64,000 nt of DNA from Paenibacillus solanacearum (GCF_910593845.1 NZ_CAJVAS010000008.1:154671-218670), one strand, 5' to 3'. Shown: positions 35,036-43,232, counted from the stretch's first letter. Numbers and translations: made by a program. The notes: generated by a model from the letters alone, not told the origin.

Positions 35036-36466
35036 ATGAAAAGAAGAATCTATACCGGTATTCTTGTTTTCTTATTTGTCTTTATCAGCATCATGCCCAC
35101 GGCCGTTGGACATTTGCATGCCGCGAGCGCTTCCGATCGGAATAAGGAGGAGGCTATGAATCACCATGTGGATTTTGAGAACGGAGACTTGATCGTCGGT
35201 ACGTTCTTCACGGCCAGTACGAAGGCCAAGTCCGAAAAGGAGCCCAAGCGTCCGATTGATCGAAGAATCGGGTTGTATGCTTCCAATAACGGGACAGACT
35301 TTACCTATTTAGGTGAAACCGGCCTGTCCGGAAGAGATTCAAGTCTGATGTATAAAGACGGCATGTTCTACATGCTGTCGACCGCTACGGAGAAGGAGCA
35401 GTTCGCGATTCATATTCAAAAGAGCAAAGATTTGCTGAATTGGACGCATCTCAATAACGCCAGATACGAAATAACGAATATCGAAGGAAAGCGGCCGGGA
35501 AAGGTTTATAACTGGGGGCCGAAATGGGTCGAGGATGGCGATAAGACTTATGTGATCGTCAGTTTCGAAAGCGCTCAACCGAGAATTACCCATGGATTGC
35601 TGCCCTTTGCATCGTACCCCATTATGGATACCTTTATCATTCCGGTCGAAAGCTGGGGGACAGACGGCCAAAGCAAAGAAGACCTGAACCTCAAAAACAT
35701 CACCTTCGGGAAACCGAGAAAGGTTAATTGGGGCGAAGGAGAAGGCTTGTCATATAAGCTTTATAAAGGCGAAAAAGAGCAAATCAGCAGGATCGGTTCC
35801 TATGTCTTTATACATAAGGACAATAAGCCAAAATACGGCTATTCGTATATTCAGTTTACGAAAGTAGATCCGTGGGGCGAGATTGAGATCTGGGGAGCGG
35901 ATGATCTCATGACGGAAAAACCGTGGAAACGAATTTCACCCGCTCTTGTCTATTCAGGTATGGGGGCAGAAGCTCCTAATGCGTTTATCGATGCAGGAAG
36001 CCGTAAATTTAAAAGGCTGTTTGAAGGCAACTATCCGGTGCAGATTGGCGATACCTTTTACTTGTATACGGATAACTATGTATATAAGTCAGCGGATCTA
36101 TTAACCGACGGCGGCATGTACTACACGACCTTCACCGACTTGACTCAAGGCTTCAGCAATCCGAAGCCGATACAAGTATCGAATACAACTCAAAGGCCAA
36201 CGGGTATTGAGGATTATGTTACAAGGAATGGCAACGTCAAAAAAATAACGAACCCGGACGCTAAAAAAATCATTGCGGCGTTCAGCGCGCATAAAGCAAA
36301 TCCTAACGGAACCAAACGGGCAAATGAAAACGTATCGGCAGCAGGCGAACCCGGGCAGAACGAAGCACGTTCTGCATCTCCAGCAGTGCCGCTCAGCATA
36401 CTTGCCGGTGGTACTGCGATCATGGGTTTCATTTACTTGAAGCTTCGCAAGAAAAAGAAACGATAA
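35036..36466 (+). CDS. Membrane-anchored extracellular five-bladed propeller (GH43-like)
   Basis: This 476-residue protein has an N-terminal signal peptide (RRIYTGILVFLFVFISIMPT, likely cleaved after HLHA near 31). The propeller-like domain contains GLYASNNGTDFTYLGETGLS, RDSSLMYKDGMFYML and KSKDLLNWTHLNNA, which resemble GH43/GH32-type blades. The C-terminus has a hydrophobic helix AVPLSILAGGTAIMGFIYLK and a basic tail RKKKKR, preceded by an Ala/Ser/Pro-rich linker. No LPxTG motif is present, so it is held by the helix rather than by sortase. It probably binds or trims glycan outside the cell. Confidence 0.75.
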   Translation: MKRRIYTGILVFLFVFISIMPTAVGHLHAASASDRNKEEAMNHHVDFENGDLIVGTFFTASTKAKSEKEPKRPIDRRIGLYASNNGTDFTYLGETGLSGRDSSLMYKDGMFYMLSTATEKEQFAIHIQKSKDLLNWTHLNNARYEITNIEGKRPGKVYNWGPKWVEDGDKTYVIVSFESAQPRITHGLLPFASYPIMDTFIIPVESWGTDGQSKEDLNLKNITFGKPRKVNWGEGEGLSYKLYKGEKEQISRIGSYVFIHKDNKPKYGYSYIQFTKVDPWGEIEIWGADDLMTEKPWKRISPALVYSGMGAEAPNAFIDAGSRKFKRLFEGNYPVQIGDTFYLYTDNYVYKSADLLTDGGMYYTTFTDLTQGFSNPKPIQVSNTTQRPTGIEDYVTRNGNVKKITNPDAKKIIAAFSAHKANPNGTKRANENVSAAGEPGQNEARSASPAVPLSILAGGTAIMGFIYLKLRKKKKR

Positions 36467-36495
36467 CGCTTGAATCCGCATCCGGCATCCGCTTG

Positions 36496-36531
36496 AAATC
36501 CTCCTTCGTGAATTGCGAGGAGGATTTTTTT
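36496..36531 (+). terminator. Rho-independent terminator
   Basis: Arms AAATCCTCCTTCG (36496-36508) and 36516-36527 are followed by a T7 run. It ends the FAD-propeller operon. Confidence 0.85.
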
Positions 36532-36550
36532 CGTTGAATGATGCGTTTAA

Positions 36551-36570
36551 CTGTGACATATTTAACAGTA
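36551..36570 (+). promoter_or_regulatory. Shared operator upstream of AraC gene (copy 1)
   Basis: CTGTGACATATTTAACAGTA is an imperfect inverted repeat (CTGTKA-N6-TMACAG), 56 bp before the AraC ATG. It recurs with one base change at 38355-38374. Confidence 0.5.
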
Positions 36571-36606
36571 TAACGATGCGTTTCTTCGGATGGGGTGACA
36601 CGGGCA

Positions 36607-37503
36607 ATGGACATGAAGGATATGATTAAGAACAACAATATTGATTGGAATAAAGATATGGTAAACAAGCTGAAGCATTTTCCAATCGTATTGCACAGCA
36701 ACCAGTGGATGAAAGGTACCGGTCCCCACTACCACCCCGGTCTGGAATTCCACATGACACACGAGGGTACTGGAACGATGGTTGTCGGCAAGCAGATCGT
36801 TCTGCAGTCGCCTCGTTCTGTGCTTGTTTTTCGCGGCATGGTTCCGCACCAGATGATTTCACGTTCTTCCTATAAACGTTCCGTTGTCAGTATTAATTTT
36901 GGCGATGAAGATACCGGCATGCTGCCGAGTCTGCACCAGTTGATCGAGTTTGCGTGGATTCCAAACGAAGTATGCCTGAATTTCTCGCTTACCCCGAAGC
37001 AGTTTCTACGGATGGAAGAAATGGTCAAGGAGCTGAGGCATGAGCTGATGACCCGAGGGACCGGCTGGGAGCAGGTGGCACTGGCCCAAGTGCTGCAAAT
37101 GTCCGTCTTTTTGCAAAGGATGCTGGTCGAGCCTGAGCAGGTAACGGCATTGTCTTCGCAAACGTCAGGCAGAAAATCGGATCTTGTGCAGCAGTGCTCG
37201 GACTTTGTGTGCGGCAATCTGGGGGAGGACTTGTCGTTAAAGACGGTCGCACGCCGCTTTGCCGTCAGCGAAGCCTATTTGACGCGCAGCTTTACCAAGG
37301 AGATGGGCATCAGCTTTTATCAATATGTGCTGCTGCAGCGGGTGGCCGAGGGCAAACGATTGCTTCGGGAAGCACCCGATGTATCCATCTCCGAAATTGC
37401 ATACATCATCGGATTCCCGTCATCCTCTCACTTCAGCCGCCACTTCAAGCTGTTGACCGAGGAAACGCCGTCCGTCTACCGTCAGAAAATATTGGAACCG
37501 TAA
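36607..37503 (+). CDS. AraC-family transcriptional regulator (paralogue 1)
   Basis: This 298-residue protein has the cupin half HPGLEFHMTHEGTGTMVVGK with HxxGxE..M features. The C-terminal helix-turn-helix half has LSLKTVARRFAVSEAYLTRS and VSISEIAYIIGFPSSSHFSR, ending TEETPSVYRQKILEP. ATG 36607 was chosen by comparison with the paralogue at 38410, whose start aligns exactly (MDMKD); the ORF extends to GTG 36595. The two are close paralogues with the same upstream operator, separated by the GDPD gene. Either could regulate the neighbouring GWCAA promoters. Confidence 0.9.
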   Translation: MDMKDMIKNNNIDWNKDMVNKLKHFPIVLHSNQWMKGTGPHYHPGLEFHMTHEGTGTMVVGKQIVLQSPRSVLVFRGMVPHQMISRSSYKRSVVSINFGDEDTGMLPSLHQLIEFAWIPNEVCLNFSLTPKQFLRMEEMVKELRHELMTRGTGWEQVALAQVLQMSVFLQRMLVEPEQVTALSSQTSGRKSDLVQQCSDFVCGNLGEDLSLKTVARRFAVSEAYLTRSFTKEMGISFYQYVLLQRVAEGKRLLREAPDVSISEIAYIIGFPSSSHFSRHFKLLTEETPSVYRQKILEP

Positions 37504-37524
37504 TGAAAGGGAGAGGGTATAACA

Positions 37525-38253
37525 ATGAATGAACGATACATAAGCAATCTGGCGCATCGTGGCGCTTCCGAATACGCCCCGGAAAATACGATGGCGGCTT
37601 TTTACAAAGCGGTTGAGCTGGGTGCCAATGGCATCGAGACCGATCTTAAAATAAGCAGGGATGGCGTCATTTTGTTGCTCCACGACGAGAAGCTGGATCG
37701 CACGACGAACGGGACGGGAAAAGCGTCGGAATATACATGGGCAGAGCTTCGCGGCCTGGATGCAGGTTCCTGGTTTTCTCCCAGGTATGAGGGAGAGCGG
37801 TTGGTTGAGCTGGAGCAATTTCTGCACGGCTTCGGTGCGAAATCCCTGCATTTCGCTCTAGAGTTCAAAGAGCGGGGCATTGAGAAGCAGACACTGGAAA
37901 TGATTCGGGCCTACGATGTCAAGGAACGTGTCACGCTTACCTCATTCATTTATGAAGAGCTCGTCGCTGCAAGAGCGATCGATGCCGACATACGCATCGG
38001 GTATTTGGTCAAGACGTTCGACGAACAGGCGATCGAACAGGTCAAAGCGATTGACGGCACACAAATTTGCCCTCGCTGCAGCCAGTTAACGCCGGAGAAC
38101 GTATTGTTGGCGAAGAGCCGCGGGCTGGAAGTCCGGGCTTGGGGCGTAGCGGACGAAGAATGGATGCACCATGCTCTTCGCTGCGGTGTTGACGGCATGA
38201 CGATCAATTTTCCCGACAAATTGGCTGCAAGCCTCGGTAAGTCAGCCCTGTAA
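37525..38253 (+). CDS. Glycerophosphodiester phosphodiesterase (GDPD)
   Basis: This 242-residue protein has the GDPD signature NLAHRGASEYAPENTMAAFY near residue 7 (H-R-G and E-N-T). Then GIETDLKISRDGVILLLHDE supplies the E-x-D metal ligands and catalytic His. There is no signal peptide, so it is a cytoplasmic form (UgpQ-like) that hydrolyses glycerophosphodiesters to glycerol-3-phosphate. GGGAGAGGG lies about 7 nt before the ATG. Only 21 nt separate it from the upstream AraC gene, so it may be co-transcribed. Its link to the glycan island is unclear. Confidence 0.92.
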   Translation: MNERYISNLAHRGASEYAPENTMAAFYKAVELGANGIETDLKISRDGVILLLHDEKLDRTTNGTGKASEYTWAELRGLDAGSWFSPRYEGERLVELEQFLHGFGAKSLHFALEFKERGIEKQTLEMIRAYDVKERVTLTSFIYEELVAARAIDADIRIGYLVKTFDEQAIEQVKAIDGTQICPRCSQLTPENVLLAKSRGLEVRAWGVADEEWMHHALRCGVDGMTINFPDKLAASLGKSAL

Positions 38254-38285
38254 TCCATCTCATAAAAAATACAAGAGAATCCGTG

Positions 38286-38311
38286 AAATCCCCAGAAATT
38301 GGGGATTTTTT
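38286..38311 (+). terminator. Rho-independent terminator after GDPD
   Basis: AAATCCCC (38286-38293) pairs with GGGGATTT and is followed by a T run. Confidence 0.85.
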
Positions 38312-38354
38312 ACTGTCATCCATTGAAAGTCAGATCATTGAATGAATCGGTTGT

Positions 38355-38374
38355 CTGTGACATAGTTAACAGTA
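38355..38374 (+). promoter_or_regulatory. Shared operator upstream of AraC gene (copy 2)
   Basis: CTGTGACATAGTTAACAGTA is 19 of 20 identical to 36551-36570 and lies 55 bp before the ATG, the same distance as copy 1. Confidence 0.5.
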
Positions 38375-38409
38375 GACGCAAGCGTATCTTGGAATAGGAG
38401 ACACAGGCT

Positions 38410-39315
38410 ATGGATATGAAAGATTCGATCATCCATGAGAAACTGCAGTGGAACGCAGATATGGAGAATAAGCTGAATCGTTTTCCGATCGTAATGCACA
38501 GTCATCAATGGCTCAAAGGAACCGATTACCATTATCATCCTGGATTGGAAATTCACATTACGCATGATGGAACCGGTACGATGGTCGTCGGAAAACAAAT
38601 ATGGCTGCAGTATCCTCGTTCCGTGCTCGTTTTTCGAGGGATGGTGCCGCATCAGATGATTTCCAAATCGTCTTATAAGCGTACGGTCATCAGCATCAAT
38701 TTCGGCGAAGACGATAGCCACACGCTTCCAAGCTTGCATCGTCTCATCGATTTCGGATGGATTCCGGAAGCCTCATGCCTAAGTTTCACGCTCACGCCGA
38801 AGCAGTTTCAGCAGCTTGAGGATATGTGCAAGACGCTGTGGCATGAGCTTAAGGTGCGGGAAATCGGTTGGGAACGCATGGCGTTGTCGCATACGCTGGA
38901 GCTCACCGTCTTCCTGGAAAGAAGCTTGGGGGATAAGCAAACGGCGACATTATCCCCGCAAGCGAATGGCAAAGTAACCGATCTCGTACAGTTTTGCTCG
39001 GATTATGTGTGCCAAAGTCTGGGAGAGGATTTGTCGCTCAAGGCGGTTTCCAAGCGATTCGCTGTCAGCGAAGAATATTTGACGCGAAGCTTTACGAAGG
39101 AGATGGGCATCAGCTTCTACCAGTACGTGCTATTGCAGCGCGTAGCGGAAGGCAAACGGCTGTTGCGCGAGGCACCGGATGTATCGATAACTGAGATCGC
39201 TTACATGATCGGATTTCCTTCTTCCTCCCATTTCAGCAAGCACTTCAAGACGCTAACCGGAGAAACGCCGTCCGCTTTCCGCCACAAAATATTCGAACCG
39301 CAAACTGGTCAATAA
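38410..39315 (+). CDS. AraC-family transcriptional regulator (paralogue 2)
   Basis: This 301-residue protein is a close paralogue of the regulator at 36607: MDMKDSIIHEKLQWNADMEN, HPGLEIHITHDGTGTMVVGK, LSLKAVSKRFAVSEEYLTRS and VSITEIAYMIGFPSSSHFSK. The recognition helices are nearly identical, so the two may share operators. AGGAG lies about 11 nt upstream of ATG 38410. The first half-site of the GWCAA promoter P4 overlaps its stop codon (39313-39315), tying it physically to pair D expression. Autoregulation through the upstream operator is possible. Confidence 0.9.
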   Translation: MDMKDSIIHEKLQWNADMENKLNRFPIVMHSHQWLKGTDYHYHPGLEIHITHDGTGTMVVGKQIWLQYPRSVLVFRGMVPHQMISKSSYKRTVISINFGEDDSHTLPSLHRLIDFGWIPEASCLSFTLTPKQFQQLEDMCKTLWHELKVREIGWERMALSHTLELTVFLERSLGDKQTATLSPQANGKVTDLVQFCSDYVCQSLGEDLSLKAVSKRFAVSEEYLTRSFTKEMGISFYQYVLLQRVAEGKRLLREAPDVSITEIAYMIGFPSSSHFSKHFKTLTGETPSAFRHKIFEPQTGQ

Positions 39316-39371
39316 TCAAGCATTAACCCGTCAATAATCAGCAATTCATGGGGCCCCCTCCAAGCTACAAT
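39308..39371 (+). promoter_or_regulatory. GWCAA direct-repeat promoter P4 (pair D)
   Basis: GTCAATAATCA occurs twice without mismatch, at 39308 and 39330 (22 bp apart). TACAAT at 39366-39371 lies 36 bp from the second. The best copy of the motif; it overlaps the stop of the AraC gene. Confidence 0.65.
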
Positions 39372-39417
39372 AAGCTTGTAAACATCACACATGCGACATA
39401 GGTTGGAGGGGAACGTA

Positions 39418-40557
39418 ATGCAAACGACAGAAGACAGTACGAAGCAGGTAACGGTTCAACGCCCGAAGGTGAAGCGTCCGATTATCGATTGCGATATTCA
39501 CCAATTCACGGGGCTGAATGTGATCAAACCGTACTTGCCGCGGGAATACCGGGAGCTTGTGGAAACATACGGCTCGGCGATGCCGGGCTCCATGCACTTC
39601 AACGGCGGAGTCGGCGGAAGAATGGTCGATTCGTTTCCACCGGAAGGCGGTCCGGCCGGCAGCAGTCTCGAATATATGCAGAAGCATTTGCTCGATCCGT
39701 ACAACATCAAGTACGGCATTCTGACTGGTGAAAGCCTAGGCGTTCAGTCGACCATCAATTTTGATTATGCGGCGGCTTACTGCAGCGCCGTGAACGACTA
39801 TACGCTAGAGCATTGGCTTGCGGGCGATAAGCGGCTCAGAGGCTCGATTCTGATCCCGAAGCAGGATCCGGCTGCCGCCGCCAAAGAAATTGACCGCATC
39901 GGATCGCGACCCGAAATCGTCCAGGTTCTTGTCCAGAACGGAGCGATATTTCCATACGGCAACCGGTATTACTATCCGATCTACGAAGCGTGCGTTCGGC
40001 ATAATTTGCCGCTCACGATCCATGTCAGCGGCGAAGGAGCGGGCATGAACGTTCCGGCGACCGGCGCCGGTCACGTCACCCATTACATCGAATCGCGTGC
40101 GGCCCGTCCGCAGGTGATGATGGCGCACCTGGCCAGCTTTATCTTCGAGGGCGTGTTCGAACGGTTCCCGACGTTCAAGGTCGTGCTGCAGGAGGCGGGG
40201 GTGTTCTGGATTGTGCCGTACCTGTGGCGGCTTGACCAGGATTGGAAGGCGCTGCGGGTACAAACGCCGTGGGTCCGCAAAAAGCCGAGCGAATATTTCC
40301 GCGATCATGTCCGCGTAACGACGCAGCCGATCGAAACGACGCCGAACCGCGAAGTGTTCGATCAAATGATGGAAGGCATCTGTGCGAAAGAGACGATGAT
40401 GTTCTGCAGCGACTATCCGCACTGGGACTTCGATTCCCCTCAGCATGCGCTCCCGCGGCTGGAAAACGAGCTGGCAGACCGCGTCTTTTATCAAAATGCG
40501 GCGGAGCTGTACGGGCTTCCCTCGATCGATTCCGTGCGAGAGGAGGAACAGGCATGA
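39418..40557 (+). CDS. COG2159-type amidohydrolase, pair D (type 2)
   Basis: This 379-residue close paralogue of pair B has IIDCDIHQFTGLNVIKPYLP with D-C-D-x-H. SFPPEGGPAGSSLEYMQKHL, LTIHVSGEGAGMNVPATGAG, MMAHLASFIFEGVFERFP and MFCSDYPHWDFDSPQ follow. Metal ligands are all kept. ATG 39418 follows GGAGGGG by about 7 nt; the ORF extends to 39391 without a site. Its stop overlaps the Rieske start by 4 nt (ATGA). Transcription is from P4. Confidence 0.87.
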   Translation: MQTTEDSTKQVTVQRPKVKRPIIDCDIHQFTGLNVIKPYLPREYRELVETYGSAMPGSMHFNGGVGGRMVDSFPPEGGPAGSSLEYMQKHLLDPYNIKYGILTGESLGVQSTINFDYAAAYCSAVNDYTLEHWLAGDKRLRGSILIPKQDPAAAAKEIDRIGSRPEIVQVLVQNGAIFPYGNRYYYPIYEACVRHNLPLTIHVSGEGAGMNVPATGAGHVTHYIESRAARPQVMMAHLASFIFEGVFERFPTFKVVLQEAGVFWIVPYLWRLDQDWKALRVQTPWVRKKPSEYFRDHVRVTTQPIETTPNREVFDQMMEGICAKETMMFCSDYPHWDFDSPQHALPRLENELADRVFYQNAAELYGLPSIDSVREEEQA

Positions 40558-40979
40558 GCCAGCAGCCGTCGCCGCAAGTACAGGCATTATCCCAATCCGC
40601 CGCTCCGCTGCAGCGGCATGTCGTAGCCACCGTATCGGATATTCCGCCCGGAGCGAAGAAGATCGTGGAAGCCGGCGGACGCAGCATCGGAGTGTATAAC
40701 ATCAACGGGCAATTTCACGCGCTGCGCAACGTCTGTCCGCACCAGGGCGCGGAGCTGTGCAAGGGGCTGGTGAAGCCGCTCGTCGTCTCGAAAGGGCCGG
40801 GAAGCTTCGATTACGAGCGGGAAGGGGAGATCGTGCGATGCCCGTGGCATCAATGGGAGTTCGATATCAAGACCGGCTGCATGATCGTCGATCCGGCGAT
40901 GCGAACGAAATCGTACGAGGTCACGGTGGAAAAGTTCGACGTATCCGTTGAAGAGGGTCACGTCATCGTGCATATGTAG
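40554..40979 (+). CDS. Small Rieske 2Fe-2S protein, pair D (type 2)
   Basis: This 141-residue protein has CPH at Cys61/His63 and CPWH at Cys96/His99, gap 32, extra cysteine at 69. It has an N-terminal extension of about 17 residues rich in Gln, Ser and Pro compared with pair B, then VVATVSDIPPGAKKIVEAGG. The C-terminus VTVEKFDVSVEEGHVIVHM matches pair B. AGGAGGA lies 7 nt upstream. A perfect hairpin follows the gene, ending the pair D operon. Confidence 0.88.
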   Translation: MSQQPSPQVQALSQSAAPLQRHVVATVSDIPPGAKKIVEAGGRSIGVYNINGQFHALRNVCPHQGAELCKGLVKPLVVSKGPGSFDYEREGEIVRCPWHQWEFDIKTGCMIVDPAMRTKSYEVTVEKFDVSVEEGHVIVHM

Positions 40980-41001
40980 CAGAGAACCGGTCACGTCATC
41001 G

Positions 41002-41027
41002 AAGCCGGCTGCATGCAGCCGGCTTTC
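41002..41027 (+). terminator. Hairpin after pair D
   Basis: A perfect 24-bp palindrome, AAGCCGGCTGCA and its complement at 41002-41025, starts 22 nt after the Rieske stop and is followed by TCTGTT. Confidence 0.7.
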
Positions 41028-41111
41028 TGTTGGATTGGGTTAATGAAATGAGGATGTTCGCGTAAGCAGGTATGCTTCTTTATTTTAAAGAAAGGTGGGG
41101 AATCGGTTCGC

Positions 41112-42980
41112 GTGTTCACAATAAGGCGTTTACCTGCATTTCTTGCGTTCATGCTGGCGGGCAGTCTGCTTGTCTCCTGCGAAACGGATCGACTGCCCGG
41201 AACAGAGCTGAAGGATAAAGGAGATCACATCGTGAGCGAAATGAAACGGACGGCTGATCCAAATAGTACATCGATAAAGATCAGCATGATCGAACATTTG
41301 AATACCGGCGCGGGAGAACTAAACTCTCACGAAAGCGAGACGGCAGGCAGCAGGCTCGAACTGAACATCCGTCAATATGTGGAGCTGAACGCAGCACAGC
41401 TCGGTACGAATAAGGCCATGTATCCGCGTCTCAAAAAGCTTGCGGATGGCAGCTACATTTTGTTTTATCAGGACGGGAAGATCGGCTGGAACATTTATTA
41501 TGTCAAAAGCAATGATCTGGTCGAATGGACAAAGCCGAGACCGCTCTTTACGTCCTATAAAATTTTGAACGGAACCGATTCCCGGTGTTTCTCGACAGTA
41601 GATGCGATTGTTCTGCAAAACGGTGATCTGCTCGCGATCGCCTCCTACCGCGCCAATAAAGGATACACAACATTGCCAGAGCACAACGGCTTGATGATGA
41701 GGCGAAGCGGCGACGGAGGCGCAACCTGGGAGGACGAGAAGATCATCTATGTGGGGCCTAACTGGGAGCCGTCCATGCTGCAGCTTCCGTCTGGCGAGAT
41801 TCAGGTGTATTTTACGCATGTCGCGCCGAAAATGGCCGTAGAGAACACGCTGCACTCCAGCGGAACCGCGATCATCCGTTCCTATGACAATGGGGCAACA
41901 TGGACGCCGCATGTAACCGAGTCCCCGTATGCCGCGCACCGGATTGCGCAGCAGTATGTCAAGACGACGGAGAAAGGCGTAAAGTCGTTTACGGACCAAA
42001 TGCCGAGCGCCATATGGCTTAATGGCGGAAAAGGGATCGCCCTCGCGATGGAGTCGCAGCTTGCCGATAGCAAATATAAAATTTCTGTGGCCTATTCCTC
42101 CGACAACTGGGCGAAGGGGCTGGAGACGGACGAACCCGGCCCGGCGGACCGCAGCAGCAATATGTATCCGGGGGCGGCGCCGTATTTGGCACAGTTTCCG
42201 TCGGGCGAAACGGTACTTGCATACAACGAGGGATCGAGCTACAGATTGCGTATCGGGGACACTGGCGCGCGCAGCTTCGGAAGCGACTATATTCCTTTTT
42301 CCGGAAAAGGGTACTGGGGCGCAACGGAGAGGATCGGATCGCATGCGCTGGTTGCTACGATGCCCAAGGTCGTTTCTGTCGGCAATTCGGATTACAAGAA
42401 TTCGATCATGATCGGAAGACTGTACTTGAATCACCGCATCGATGCGAAGAAAGGGTCCATAACGATGGGTGGAGGCATGGATGAATGGAACCAACATACG
42501 GATGCGCTCTTTCTTGGGAGTGACAGTCAGGCTCAGGCGACGATCCGGTCGGCACACGACGGCAAAAATCTGTATTTGCTGGTTGAGCGTCTCGATCGGT
42601 ATCTTATGGACGAAGACACGATATCGATCTATATCGGCAGTGGAGATGATAAACAAACATTTTACAAATTAGATGTGAATGTGAGCGGCGTAACTCAAAT
42701 ATCTCAATATGCCAACGGGGCCTACCAAACGCTTCCGCTCGGAGAAGTGAAGTCGGTTGCTGCGGTTAACGGAACCGTTGGCCAAGAGGGCAATAATACC
42801 TCAGGCTATTTGGTCAAAACGGCCCTACCGTTATCAAGCATCGCCGTTGGCGGTGCGAAAATGCTGCGCTTTAATGCGATCTTGTATAACAAGGATGCCG
42901 GCACCCCGAAAACGTCGGACACCTTTACGGGCGCTTCGCTTACCGATCAGGATACATGGCTAACGATCCGTTTGGAGTAG
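41112..42980 (+). CDS. Secreted lipoprotein with sialidase-like BNR propeller and CBM9-like domain
   Basis: This 622-residue protein has a lipoprotein signal, RRLPAFLAFMLAGSLLVS with Cys23 (lipobox LVSC). The propeller (about 90-450) has Asp-box repeats SGDGGATWEDE and SYDNGATWTPH. The C-terminal 160 residues (DEWNQHTDALFLGSDSQAQA, AHDGKNLYLLVERLDRYLMD, SIYIGSGDD) look like a CBM9-type carbohydrate-binding domain. The GTG start at 41112 has AAGGTGGGG about 13 nt upstream. A catalytic sialidase triad is not evident, so a glycan-binding or other exo-acting role is possible. It is an isolated transcription unit. Confidence 0.75.
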   Translation: MFTIRRLPAFLAFMLAGSLLVSCETDRLPGTELKDKGDHIVSEMKRTADPNSTSIKISMIEHLNTGAGELNSHESETAGSRLELNIRQYVELNAAQLGTNKAMYPRLKKLADGSYILFYQDGKIGWNIYYVKSNDLVEWTKPRPLFTSYKILNGTDSRCFSTVDAIVLQNGDLLAIASYRANKGYTTLPEHNGLMMRRSGDGGATWEDEKIIYVGPNWEPSMLQLPSGEIQVYFTHVAPKMAVENTLHSSGTAIIRSYDNGATWTPHVTESPYAAHRIAQQYVKTTEKGVKSFTDQMPSAIWLNGGKGIALAMESQLADSKYKISVAYSSDNWAKGLETDEPGPADRSSNMYPGAAPYLAQFPSGETVLAYNEGSSYRLRIGDTGARSFGSDYIPFSGKGYWGATERIGSHALVATMPKVVSVGNSDYKNSIMIGRLYLNHRIDAKKGSITMGGGMDEWNQHTDALFLGSDSQAQATIRSAHDGKNLYLLVERLDRYLMDEDTISIYIGSGDDKQTFYKLDVNVSGVTQISQYANGAYQTLPLGEVKSVAAVNGTVGQEGNNTSGYLVKTALPLSSIAVGGAKMLRFNAILYNKDAGTPKTSDTFTGASLTDQDTWLTIRLE

Positions 42981-43016
42981 AGTTTGACATCCAAGTGCAT
43001 AAATACTTTAGGCAGC

Positions 43017-43060
43017 AAGCTAGCGTCGGTACTTCAACGGCGGTGGCTTGTTTTGTTTTT
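43017..43060 (+). terminator. Imperfect hairpin with T-rich tail
   Basis: AAGC...GCTT ended stem followed by TTTTGTTTTT, 37 nt after the lipoprotein gene. Confidence 0.5.
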
Positions 43061-43127
43061 CAAATTGACGTGAAAATGGGAAAAAATGAATTGACATATG
43101 GAGGGGGTTAAAGCAATAATGATGGGG

Positions 43128-43177
43128 AGTTATATTTACCAACTCATCATTTAATTAACTAAATAGTAAATATAACT
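43128..43177 (+). promoter_or_regulatory. Inverted repeats upstream of lyase operon (possible ArsR operator)
   Basis: A perfect 12-bp inverted repeat, AGTTATATTTAC (43128-43139) and its complement (43166-43177), is separated by 26 bp. Inside it, 43156-43169 matches 11 of 14 positions of the TAACT-AATA-AGTTA palindrome upstream of the ArsR gene. This suggests joint control by that regulator. Confidence 0.45.
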
Positions 43178-43232
43178 AGATCATCAAGTTTGTATTAGGC
43201 TTTGATCATATTCGACGTAAAGGAGGTATCCA

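Noticed and set aside
41319..42656. Minus-strand ORF of 445 aa
   Set aside because: Antisense to the BNR-repeat lipoprotein; no recognisable domain and no start context.
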